Assembly: GCF_036203305.1 (NCBI RefSeq)
Contig: NZ_CP108131.1
Location: 620,001-684,000, forward strand
DNA length: 64,000 nt
Direction: 5' to 3'
Source of the DNA: Streptomyces sp. NBC_00190
GTDB taxonomy: Bacteria; Actinomycetota; Actinomycetes; Streptomycetales; Streptomycetaceae
In this document: piece by piece, positions 15,981 to 22,863 of the stretch
How positions within the stretch are numbered: the first letter of the stretch is position 1
Layout: each line of letters begins with the position of its first letter
Notes under the pieces: model-generated
Told to the model about the DNA's origin: nothing
The model's input: only the letters and a program-made list of their open reading frames with translations
Database searches by the model: none
Made by a program: the position numbers and the translations under genes

Positions 15981-16295
15981 ATGTCCAACGAGTACACGAT
16001 CCTCCGCGTCCGAGTCACGGCGAAGGACGCCGACACCCTGCGCGCGCTCCTGCGCGACACCCGTCCCGACGTCGGCGGGCGGATCGGCCAGGGCGGAGAC
16101 GGCAGTCTCAGCTTCGACGCCTACGTATCCCCCGAGAAGGCCGAAGCCCTCCAGCGCGAGGGCGTGACGGTCACGACCCTGGACGATGCCACCGCCATCG
16201 GACGCGCCCGCCAGGCCGAAGTCGGCGAGGGAGACCGGTTCGCTGCCGAGGACGCGGTTCCGCTGGGACTCGCCCTCAAGGTGAAGGACACCTAG
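15981..16295 (+). CDS. Small propeptide/inhibitor-like partner of the M14 carboxypeptidase
   Basis: A 104-residue soluble protein with a ferredoxin-like alternating pattern: strand YTILRVRVTA, helix DADTLRALLRD, strand GSLSFDAYVS, helix PEKAEALQREG, strand VTVTTLDD. This is the layout of activation peptides at the N-terminus of many M14 carboxypeptidases, including the SPEKAEALQREGVTVTTLDD-type ending. Here it is a separate gene, 10 nt before the peptidase. The charged tail (ARQAEVGEGDRFAAED) follows. I infer an intramolecular-chaperone or inhibitor role acting in trans; there is no signal peptide. The ATG follows GAGGGAGG. The upstream region carries the spaced dyad. Confidence 0.65.
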   Translation: MSNEYTILRVRVTAKDADTLRALLRDTRPDVGGRIGQGGDGSLSFDAYVSPEKAEALQREGVTVTTLDDATAIGRARQAEVGEGDRFAAEDAVPLGLALKVKDT

Positions 16296-16305
16296 GAGGG
16301 ACGCC

Positions 16306-17379
16306 ATGCCTTACATGAACATCACCGAGGTCGCGTCCGGCGTGACCAGCCTTGCCTCCGCGTTCCCGGGCACGTGCGACCTCATCGACCTGCCCGAGCG
16401 CACCTTCGAGGGCCGGGCTTCCCAGGCTCTGCGGATCGGCACCTCCCAGGCAGGGAACAACGACGCCGTCGTACTGATCGGCGGCGCACATGCCCGGGAA
16501 TGGGGCAGCCCCGAGATCCTCGTCAACCTCGCGGCCGACCTGCTGCACGCCCACGCCGGCGGTCTGGGCCTGGCCTACGGCGGTACGAGCTTCACCTCCG
16601 CCCAGGTGCGCAGCATCCTCGACGGGCTCGACGTCGTCGTGTTCCCGCTCGTCAATCCGGACGGCCGGCACTACAGCCAGACCGTCGAACCGATGTGGCG
16701 CAGGAACCGCAATCCGGCCCAGTCCGGCGGCGACCCGGACGCGATCGGCGTCGACCTCAACCGCAACTACGACCACCTTTTCGACTTCGGGACCGCCTTC
16801 CACCCGGACGCCCCGGTCAGGGTCTCGGCCAACCCGGCCGACCCGGATCAGGTGTACCAGGGACCCAGGCCCTTCTCCGAGCCCGAGACCCGCAACGTCC
16901 GCTGGCTGCTGGACCAGTTCCCGCGGACCCGCTGGTTCGTCGACGTGCACAGCTACACCCAGACCATGCTCTACGTGTGGGGCGACGACGACAACCAGTC
17001 CATCGATCCGGCCAGGAACTTCCAGAACCCCGCCTTCGACGGCCAGCGCGGGCTGAGGCAGGACCTGCTCTACGCGGAGTTCGTCCCGAAGACCGACGCC
17101 GACGACTCCGCCGTGCTCGCCGAGCAGTTCTGCAAGGCACTGAAGGGCGTACGCGGCAAGCAGTACACCCCGAAGTCCGCCTTCGACCTGTACCCGACCT
17201 GCGGAACCAGCGACGACTACGCCTACGCGCGCCACATCATCGATCCGCAGAAGGGCAAGATCCTGGCCTTCACGATCGAGTGGGGCGAGAGCTTCCACCC
17301 GCCGTGGGTGGAGATGAAGAAGGTCGTCCTCGATGTCGACGCCGGGCTCGTGCAGTTCTGCCTGACCGCGCGCACCTAG
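16306..17379 (+). CDS. M14-family zinc carboxypeptidase lacking an export signal
   Basis: 357-residue metallocarboxypeptidase. Zinc ligands are His and Glu of GGAHAREWGS (residues about 61-70) and His of FVDVHSYTQT (about 210). Substrate-binding residues are NPDGR, WRRNRN and VDLNRNYD. The catalytic Glu is in FTIEWGESFHPP near the C-terminus. All catalytic elements are intact, so it should be active. Unlike most bacterial relatives, it starts directly (MPYMNITEVASGVTSLASAF) with no signal peptide and no prodomain. The prodomain function may be supplied by the preceding small gene. The start has GGAGGG 5 nt upstream. The operon ends in a hairpin shared with the convergent beta-propeller operon. 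Confidence 0.9.
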   Translation: MPYMNITEVASGVTSLASAFPGTCDLIDLPERTFEGRASQALRIGTSQAGNNDAVVLIGGAHAREWGSPEILVNLAADLLHAHAGGLGLAYGGTSFTSAQVRSILDGLDVVVFPLVNPDGRHYSQTVEPMWRRNRNPAQSGGDPDAIGVDLNRNYDHLFDFGTAFHPDAPVRVSANPADPDQVYQGPRPFSEPETRNVRWLLDQFPRTRWFVDVHSYTQTMLYVWGDDDNQSIDPARNFQNPAFDGQRGLRQDLLYAEFVPKTDADDSAVLAEQFCKALKGVRGKQYTPKSAFDLYPTCGTSDDYAYARHIIDPQKGKILAFTIEWGESFHPPWVEMKKVVLDVDAGLVQFCLTART

Positions 17380-17391
17380 TGCCGCGCCGCA

Positions 17392-17460
17392 CGTGGTTGA
17401 GGCGCCCGCATCGCGGGCGCCTCAACCACGTCCGGGTCAACCACGTCCGGGTCAACCACG
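17392..17460. terminator. Bidirectional terminator with tandemly repeated 3' arm
   Basis: A perfect 18-bp hairpin (17392-17409 / 17413-17430, loop ATC) stands between two convergent operons. Directly after it come two tandem copies of a 15-mer (TCCGGGTCAACCACG at 17431-17445 and 17446-17460). The arm end CAACCACG therefore occurs three times and can pair with the left arm in alternative registers. Confidence 0.8.
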
Positions 17461-17468
17461 TCCCGGGC

Positions 17469-18872
17469 CTACGCGGCCCGGTGGTAGAAGAACGGGTCGA
17501 TGGACGGGGGCACCTGCGTCACGTTGTCGAGGTCGAGCAACCGGTGGCTCACGAAGTCGGCGTGGCGCTGGTACGTCACGCCCTCGGGGAAGTTGGCGGG
17601 ATCGGGCGTGTTGTTGCCCGAGAACACCCCGTAGAAGTCGCGGCCGACCGTGAGCAGCCGGATGTAGTCGCCCACGTAGGGGAGGAAGCGCGCGGTGGGC
17701 ACGTTGGCCGGTGCCTGGTGCAGCACGTGACGCTCCGCCGGGGTCTGCCAGTCGTCGGCCGTCAGCTCCAGCACCGTCACCCACTGCCCCTGACTGCTGA
17801 ACTGCTGGTAAGCCAGTCCGAGCAAGGAGTCCGCATTCGCGGCCAGCGCCGGGTTCTTGGCGTTGGTGACGGTCCGGACGTCGTCCGACCAGGTCTGCCC
17901 GAAGTCGGTCGAATGACGTACGTGCAGGATGCAGCCGACCCCCGCCGACGCGCCAACACGGTCGCACCAGGCCACCCAGACGCTCGCCGCGTCCGTGGGG
18001 TCCACCGCGATCGTGAGATCGCCGCCGAGGCGCTCCTGGCCCATGAACGCGTTGAACTTCTCGACCCGCTCCGTCGCGACGCGCTGGCCGATGGCCGAGT
18101 CGTCGGCGTCCTTGAGGTCCTGGAAGGGGTTCGCCCCGACGCCTCCGCTGTCGTCACGGGTGACCACGACGTCGAAGGTGACGTTCACGATGCCTCCCCC
18201 GCCGTTGGTGGCGTTCTGCCAGCTCTCGAAAGCCGCGTAGACCGTCCCTTCGGGGTGGAGTGCGATCCGTACCGGCGGCCCGTCCTGGCCGGACGGGCTG
18301 CGCTGTTCGATGCGGTTGCGCGTGAATCCGGCGGGCGCCGGTGCCGTGCGGGCGTCGACGGATACGTCCACGGCGGCGGACCTGGGGCTCCGTCCCAAGT
18401 CGTTGTTGGCGACGTAGACGCGGTCGCGGGTGACGCCGTTGTCCCGGGAGCTCCCTGCCACGACCCAAGGCTGGTCCGGCCTGTCCCGGGAGACGAGGAC
18501 CTGCATGGGCGCCGCCGATGAGATGCCCGGCGAGCGCAGGATCTGCATGCGGAGGATGTCTTGCAGGGAGGCCTGGGCGTTGAGGATTCCCGCGTACAGG
18601 GCGCCTCCCGCGGACGCGAAGCTGACCGAGATGTCCCCGGTGCCCAGCCCCGGGGCACCGCCGGGAACGATGCTTCGCAGCACCCACGTGTCCCCGCCGT
18701 CGGTCGAGGCGTAGATCGGAGCGAGGGAGCCCCCCATCGGGTCGGGGGTGAACGCGGTCGCGACCACCTCATCGGGGTGTTCGGGGTTGACCGCGAGGTC
18801 GGGCTCGGCGTCCTGGGTGCGGTCGCCGCTCAGCGCGGCGGGAGTGATGTTGACGACTTTGATCGTGGGCAT
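17469..18872 (-). CDS. BNR/Asp-box beta-propeller protein (sialidase-like fold), no signal peptide
   Basis: 467-residue protein with Asp-box motifs STDGGDTWVL (about residues 56-65) and STDFGQTWSD (about 323-332), plus repeated DLAVNPEHPDEVVATAF/DLTIAVDPTDAASVWVAWCD units. These are hallmarks of exo-alpha-sialidase-like six-bladed propellers. The arginine triad of true sialidases cannot be assigned, so a glycosidase activity is not claimed; it may be a binding scaffold. No export signal is present (MPTIKVVNITPAALSGDRTQ). GGAGGTGA precedes the ATG at ideal spacing, and the gene follows the OB-like gene by 6 nt. It is the last gene of the minus-strand operon and converges on the carboxypeptidase. 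Confidence 0.8.
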   Translation of the reverse strand: MPTIKVVNITPAALSGDRTQDAEPDLAVNPEHPDEVVATAFTPDPMGGSLAPIYASTDGGDTWVLRSIVPGGAPGLGTGDISVSFASAGGALYAGILNAQASLQDILRMQILRSPGISSAAPMQVLVSRDRPDQPWVVAGSSRDNGVTRDRVYVANNDLGRSPRSAAVDVSVDARTAPAPAGFTRNRIEQRSPSGQDGPPVRIALHPEGTVYAAFESWQNATNGGGGIVNVTFDVVVTRDDSGGVGANPFQDLKDADDSAIGQRVATERVEKFNAFMGQERLGGDLTIAVDPTDAASVWVAWCDRVGASAGVGCILHVRHSTDFGQTWSDDVRTVTNAKNPALAANADSLLGLAYQQFSSQGQWVTVLELTADDWQTPAERHVLHQAPANVPTARFLPYVGDYIRLLTVGRDFYGVFSGNNTPDPANFPEGVTYQRHADFVSHRLLDLDNVTQVPPSIDPFFYHRAA

Positions 18873-18878
18873 GTCCGC

Positions 18879-19652
18879 TCACCTCCGTGCCGCCTGCAGC
18901 GTTTCGAGCTTCTGCACCGGCTGGTAGTCATCGGGGTGGAGGATCTGGAACGGGGCCCACTCGGCCAGGGCGCCCTCGGTGGCGTGCAGGAACCACATCC
19001 CTTCCTGCGAGGCCTGCGGCTTCGGCGCCCGGAACCAGCGGAAGTCCCGGCTGTTGGGGTAGAGCACGGTGATCCGCCCCTCGGCGACCTCCCCCTGCTC
19101 CACGTGACCCACGTCGAGCTGGGCGAGCCACCAGTCGGGGGCGTGCTCCGAGACGTTCTCGTCGGGCACCCGCTCGCCCCCCGCCTGCCCGCGGCCCGCC
19201 TGCTCCAGCCCCACGACGACGCCGATCACGACCGCGTCCGCTTCGTCTGCGTGCGTGGCCATGTCTTCGTCCTCGATGTCGCGCTCCAATGCGGAGAACG
19301 GCATCGCGTCGGCGGTCCTGGCGACACGGGAGAGGTGCGGCTGGACCGCCTCCGAGGGCAGCCGTCCGATCTCCTGGACGGCGAGCCCCTGGCCGTAGAC
19401 CGTTCCGTTGGTGAAGAACGCGGCCGCGTCGCCGACGGCCGGCGGATCGATGTCCGCCGACAGCTGTACGGTGACCTCGCTGCCGGCGAGCTTCTTGAAG
19501 GCGTCGGGTGCGTGCAGCACCGCGTCCACCTGGACCACGGCGGTCCGTTCGTCGACCGGTACGTCTCCGACTCGCGCGTCACCGAGCCGCGTGACCGTAC
19601 CGACGAAGCTGAGCGGCGCCTGTCGGATGAGGTCCCTCACGTCCTCAGGCAT
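18879..19652 (-). CDS. Duplicated OB-like domain protein of unknown function
   Basis: 257 residues. Two halves share a pattern: residues 1-110 (SFVGTVTRLGDARV, AVVQVDAVLHAPDAFKKLAG, EVTVQLSAD, DAAAFFTNGTVYGQG) and 135-240 (AVVIGVVVGLEQAG, WWLAQLDVGHVEQGEVAEGR, ITVLYPNSRD, GMWFLHATEG). Both fit a five-stranded OB/netrin-like barrel: a transport-type strand, then a strand after xxG, and FFxxG at the end. I cannot name a family. There is no signal peptide, transmembrane segment or cysteine. The start has a perfect GGAGG (GAGGAGGATTGCC-ATG). It is the middle gene of a three-gene operon, so a structural or binding role alongside the propeller is likely. Confidence 0.7.
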   Translation of the reverse strand: MPEDVRDLIRQAPLSFVGTVTRLGDARVGDVPVDERTAVVQVDAVLHAPDAFKKLAGSEVTVQLSADIDPPAVGDAAAFFTNGTVYGQGLAVQEIGRLPSEAVQPHLSRVARTADAMPFSALERDIEDEDMATHADEADAVVIGVVVGLEQAGRGQAGGERVPDENVSEHAPDWWLAQLDVGHVEQGEVAEGRITVLYPNSRDFRWFRAPKPQASQEGMWFLHATEGALAEWAPFQILHPDDYQPVQKLETLQAARR

Positions 19653-19683
19653 GGCAATCCTCCTCTCGCCTCAGCCGGCTCCG

Positions 19684-19962
19684 CTACCGCGAGGCGTGCG
19701 CACCGGCCGGGTGGGTTCTGCGCCACTCCATCCGTGCGCCGAGGGCGCACAGGACAGCGACCAGTGCCGTGACGGCCACGATGAGCCACTCGAGGGCACC
19801 GCTCCCAGCATCGGGCTCGACGCCGAAGAGAAGCTCGATCCAGTCGTGCCAGACGAGCGTGATCAGGAAGAGCAGCCCGGACAGGGTTCCCAGCACGATT
19901 TCCGCCCAGAAGCGCTTGCGGACCGGGACCGTGGGGTCGCTCTGCGGTATGTGGAAGGCCAT
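19684..19962 (-). CDS. Small two-helix membrane protein
   Basis: 92-residue protein with two predicted membrane helices: about residues 18-38 (FWAEIVLGTLSGLLFLITLV) and 56-76 (LEWLIVAVTALVAVLCALG). A basic C-terminus (RMEWRRTHPAGAHASR) is probably cytoplasmic. GGGGAGG lies 7 nt before the ATG at 19962; a GTG directly before it (19965) is an alternative. It is the first gene of the operon with the OB-like and propeller genes. It may provide a membrane anchor for otherwise soluble proteins, which is inference only. The spaced dyad B is 124 nt upstream. Confidence 0.7.
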   Translation of the reverse strand: MAFHIPQSDPTVPVRKRFWAEIVLGTLSGLLFLITLVWHDWIELLFGVEPDAGSGALEWLIVAVTALVAVLCALGARMEWRRTHPAGAHASR

Positions 19963-20085
19963 CACGCGGCCTCCCCTCTATGACTGCGCCGGTGCGCCGC
20001 ACACGAGGGCACCGGCTCGGGGTAAGGGGTCGGATCGCGGAGCCGCGACCGTGCCGCGGTCGGCGTCCAGTGGATGGTTACCGGC

Positions 20086-20108
20086 GTACACCTACGATGC
20101 ACATGTAC
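20086..20108. promoter_or_regulatory. Spaced dyad B (GTACAC-N10-CATGTAC) upstream of the minus-strand operon
   Basis: GTACAC (20086-20091), ten bases, CATGTAC (20102-20108): same half-sites and spacing as dyad A at 15863-15885. It is positioned upstream of the membrane/OB/propeller operon, so both convergent operons could answer to one regulator. Confidence 0.6.
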
Positions 20109-20163
20109 TACGTCCAGTCTCTGCGCGCCTCCGAGCCCGGTCAAGGCCTGCACTCCTGACGAG

Positions 20164-20191
20164 CGCTGACACTCCGAGGGAACTGTCAGCG
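20164..20191. promoter_or_regulatory. Inverted repeat upstream of the Imm49 gene
   Basis: CGCTGACA (20164-20171) and TGTCAGCG (20184-20191) form a perfect 8-bp dyad with a 12-nt spacer, 81 nt before the GTG of the Imm49-like gene. It may be an operator or a 5'-UTR hairpin. Confidence 0.45.
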
Positions 20192-20271
20192 GCGGTGCGA
20201 CCAGCGCCCGCCCGCCTTGTCAGATGCTGCGCCTAGGCTGTCCGCACCGACCGGCATCGAGGAGCAGCACA

Positions 20272-22032
20272 GTGCGGATAGAGCGTCATCAGGTGGGCGA
20301 GGCAGTCCTTTCGGCGGCGCGCGAGGACTTCGCGAACCGGATCGGGGGACAGGTCCGGTCCATGTCGAAGGCCGGCCGGATGGCCACCTATGAATGGCAG
20401 TCGATCGCCGACGAGTTCCTCGACTACCTGGGCGCCCTCTCCGTCGAAACGCCCGGCCTCGACACCCCGGAGGCCAAGGCCGCCCTCAAGGACGCCACCG
20501 AGGCCGCGGCCGGCGCCGTCTCCTTCGCGGCGTACCACCCCCACTGCTCCTTCCAGGTCTTCCTCGACTACGTGAACTTCGGCATCAGCTACGACCCCGG
20601 CGACGAGGACGACGCCGAGGAAAGCGTCACCCCTGGCGACTGGATCGACGCGTTCTGCCTCACGATCCTCTGGGACAAGGCCACGTGGCACGGTGAGGCC
20701 TTCCACTTCGCCCGCGAGAAGTTCGCGGAGAAGGCACAGGGAAGCCCCGCCGGCGAGCTCGTCACGGGCTTCATGGCCCAGGTCCTCGACGACACCGGAA
20801 ACGACCAGGACTACCCGCCGAGTGCGCAGGCGAAGCTCGCCGCCATCGACGCTGCGCTGGACCGCATCCGTAGCCGGGCCGAGGAGACCGGTGAAAGCCT
20901 CCTCGACCGGCCGGACAGCGTGGCGCTGAGGACCCTGCGGGCCCTGGCCGCCGAGGACCGGGCGGCCTTCGACTCCGGACTGACCGCCCTCCTGCTCGCG
21001 CACGCCACCGTGCACGGCCCCACTGCCTCGCCGAGCAGTCTCCTCCCGCTCCTGCCGCTCGGCCTGGCCGCGCTCGCGTACCGGACCCTGGGCTGGGCCC
21101 CGGCCCTCCACACCGACTACCTCCCGCACGCCCTGGTCACCGGCTTCGAGACCCGCGGGCCGAGGGTCGCGGCCTTCGGCCGAGACCGGCGGCCCGACGC
21201 GGTCGCCGCGTTGGCCGCAGGCCCGCTGGTGGTCGAGCGGCCGCCGTGCGACCGGATCGTGAACGCGGAGAGCGAGGCCTTGTTCGACCAGTACACCCGG
21301 GAGGCCTTCACCCCGGCGGAAGGAAAACCCCTCACCGTATGGCGGCTGGGGAGCGCCATGCGCTACCAGGAGCTCCTCTTCAAGTGGCGCGCCGGGAACT
21401 CCGCCGACGTCACGGACGCCCAGCTCGCGAACCTGCGGCTGGCCTCCCAGCTGGGAGCGGCCCTCTTCCGCATCGCCCTGGCGGAGCCGGGCACCGAGGC
21501 CGAGGTGACCGTCGACGGCCGGAACCTGCGCTACCCGGCTGCGCGGGACGAGGAGGCGGGCGCCGGCAACTGGGAGCACGCCACCGCCTTCGCCCTGATC
21601 ACGGGCGTACGCGAGGACCTCGCGCCGCTGGTCCTCACCGGCCCCGCGGTTGCCGGCAAGGACGGCTCGGCCTTCGCCGCGTACCGGGAGGCCCTCCACG
21701 CCTACCTGAAGGGCGTGGATCCCGAGCCGGCGGCGGAGCGGGCGCGACGCGAGGTCGAGAAGGCCAAGGACTGGGGCTTCTTCCCGCCACCGGCCGTACT
21801 GCTGTCGCAGCTCGTGGAGGGCGACGAGGAGAGCTTCAACCTGGCCCTGGCCGATGCCCTCGAAGCCCACCGCGATCACCACCAGGTCGCCGACCGCGCC
21901 GACTCCCCGGACGCCACGATCGACCTCAACGTCCTGGCCCTGGCCTGCCACGCCCGCCGCCGGGGCTGGGACATCCGGGTGGAGTCCCCCTACCTGCCCC
22001 AGCGGCTCCTCGAAGCCGCGGGGCCCGTCTAA
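20272..22032 (+). CDS. Immunity 49 (Imm49) family protein
   Basis: 586-residue cytosolic protein matching, as I recall them, Streptomyces Imm49 proteins along its whole length: RIGGQVRSMSKAGRMATYEW, GDWIDAFCLTILWDKATWHG, LPHALVTGFETRGPRVAAFG, VWRLGSAMRYQELLFKWRAG, LRLASQLGAALFRIALAEPG. Imm49 proteins are predicted antidotes to polymorphic toxins. No toxin gene is adjacent here: the neighbours are a two-TM gene on the other strand and a MerR gene. It may protect against other strains or have been co-opted. The GTG at 20272 follows GAGGAG at 8 nt. Its stop overlaps the stop of the convergent MerR gene by 4 nt, with no terminator between. Confidence 0.72.
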   Translation: MRIERHQVGEAVLSAAREDFANRIGGQVRSMSKAGRMATYEWQSIADEFLDYLGALSVETPGLDTPEAKAALKDATEAAAGAVSFAAYHPHCSFQVFLDYVNFGISYDPGDEDDAEESVTPGDWIDAFCLTILWDKATWHGEAFHFAREKFAEKAQGSPAGELVTGFMAQVLDDTGNDQDYPPSAQAKLAAIDAALDRIRSRAEETGESLLDRPDSVALRTLRALAAEDRAAFDSGLTALLLAHATVHGPTASPSSLLPLLPLGLAALAYRTLGWAPALHTDYLPHALVTGFETRGPRVAAFGRDRRPDAVAALAAGPLVVERPPCDRIVNAESEALFDQYTREAFTPAEGKPLTVWRLGSAMRYQELLFKWRAGNSADVTDAQLANLRLASQLGAALFRIALAEPGTEAEVTVDGRNLRYPAARDEEAGAGNWEHATAFALITGVREDLAPLVLTGPAVAGKDGSAFAAYREALHAYLKGVDPEPAAERARREVEKAKDWGFFPPPAVLLSQLVEGDEESFNLALADALEAHRDHHQVADRADSPDATIDLNVLALACHARRRGWDIRVESPYLPQRLLEAAGPV

Positions 22033-22805
22033 GGTCCGTCTCCCCGGCCATCCGGCAGGCCGGGGCGCTCGCGGAGGTACGCCTCCAGCGCTGCGGCCCC
22101 GGCCAGCATCGCCCGCCCGCGGGCGGACAGCCGGCCACGCCAGTCGCACAGCGCGGCCTCCAGCGGCTCCAGTCCACCGGCTCCCCGCACCTGGGCGATC
22201 AGTGGGGCGATCTGCTCCAGCAGGTAGCCGCCCCGCCTGAGCTGGTGGGCCAGCCGGGCATCCCGTACGTCGGCCTCGTCGTAGACGCGGTACCCGGTGA
22301 GCGGGTCGCGGCGCGGACGCACCAGTCCGGCGCTCTCCCATGTGCGCAGCGTCGCGGGCCGGATTCCGAGCTTCGCTGCCAGCGGTCCGATGAACGTACC
22401 GCCGGCGTTCAGCGCTGCCGGCCCCGTCCCCGCACCGGGGTCGGGCGCCGTGGTGGGCGCCAGGTCTTGGAGGGCGTTCTCCACGGCCTGGAGGGTCCGC
22501 CGGTCGTCGAGGAGCTGGGCGTGGCTCTCGTCGATGAGACGGAACGCCTCATCGACCGCGCCCTGGTTCACGGCCCGCATGATCGACGTCGCCGTCTGGT
22601 GGCCGTGGCCGGGCAGCAGGGCGAGGAACGCGCGCAGGGCCCGCGCGTGCAGCGAGGTGTAGGTGCGGTAGCCGTGGGGTGTGCGACCGGCGGCCGGAAG
22701 GATGCCGGCCTCCTCGTAGTTCCTGATCGCCTGCGTGGACAGACCGTGCCCGCGCGCTAGATCGACCGGCCTGAGTCTCTCGCCGCTTTGAAGGTTTTGC
22801 CCCAT
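22029..22805 (-). CDS. MerR-type regulator with two tandem HTH domains
   Basis: 258-residue protein. The first MerR winged helix is at residues about 12-75 (LRPVDLARGHGLSTQAIRNY, EEAGILPAAGRTPHGYRTY). A second, equally good MerR motif is at about 135-200 (IGPLAAKLGIRPATLRTWES, AGLVRPRRDPLTGYRVYDEA, VRDARLAHQLRRGGYLLEQI). Tandem MerR heads in one chain are unusual, because canonical members carry one and dimerise. There is no cysteine-rich metal site, so an organic ligand or antibiotic is likelier. The gene diverges from the erythromycin-esterase-like gene across 58 nt containing a perfect dyad. I infer that it regulates that gene and itself. Convergent 4-nt overlap with the Imm49 gene. Confidence 0.85.
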   Translation of the reverse strand: MGQNLQSGERLRPVDLARGHGLSTQAIRNYEEAGILPAAGRTPHGYRTYTSLHARALRAFLALLPGHGHQTATSIMRAVNQGAVDEAFRLIDESHAQLLDDRRTLQAVENALQDLAPTTAPDPGAGTGPAALNAGGTFIGPLAAKLGIRPATLRTWESAGLVRPRRDPLTGYRVYDEADVRDARLAHQLRRGGYLLEQIAPLIAQVRGAGGLEPLEAALCDWRGRLSARGRAMLAGAAALEAYLRERPGLPDGRGDGP

Positions 22806-22830
22806 GGGACCGACGATATCGCGGGGAAGT

Positions 22831-22860
22831 TTCAACCGAAGGTTCAACGATACGGTTGAA
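22831..22860. promoter_or_regulatory. Operator dyad between the tandem MerR and esterase genes
   Basis: TTCAACCG (22831-22838) and CGGTTGAA (22853-22860) form a perfect 8-bp inverted repeat with a 14-nt spacer, and a further GGTTCAAC half-site sits inside. It ends 3 nt before the esterase start codon and lies just upstream of the MerR start, so it is the obvious binding site. Confidence 0.7.
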
Positions 22861-22863
22861 GGC

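Noticed and set aside
17469..18872. Annotating the BNR propeller as an active sialidase
   Set aside because: Asp boxes show the fold, but the arginine triad and catalytic Tyr/Glu could not be identified.
20233..22341. 700-codon minus-strand frame opposite the Imm49 gene
   Set aside because: Antisense shadow of GC-rich coding DNA; composition dominated by Gly/Arg/Val, no family features, while the plus strand has a full family match.
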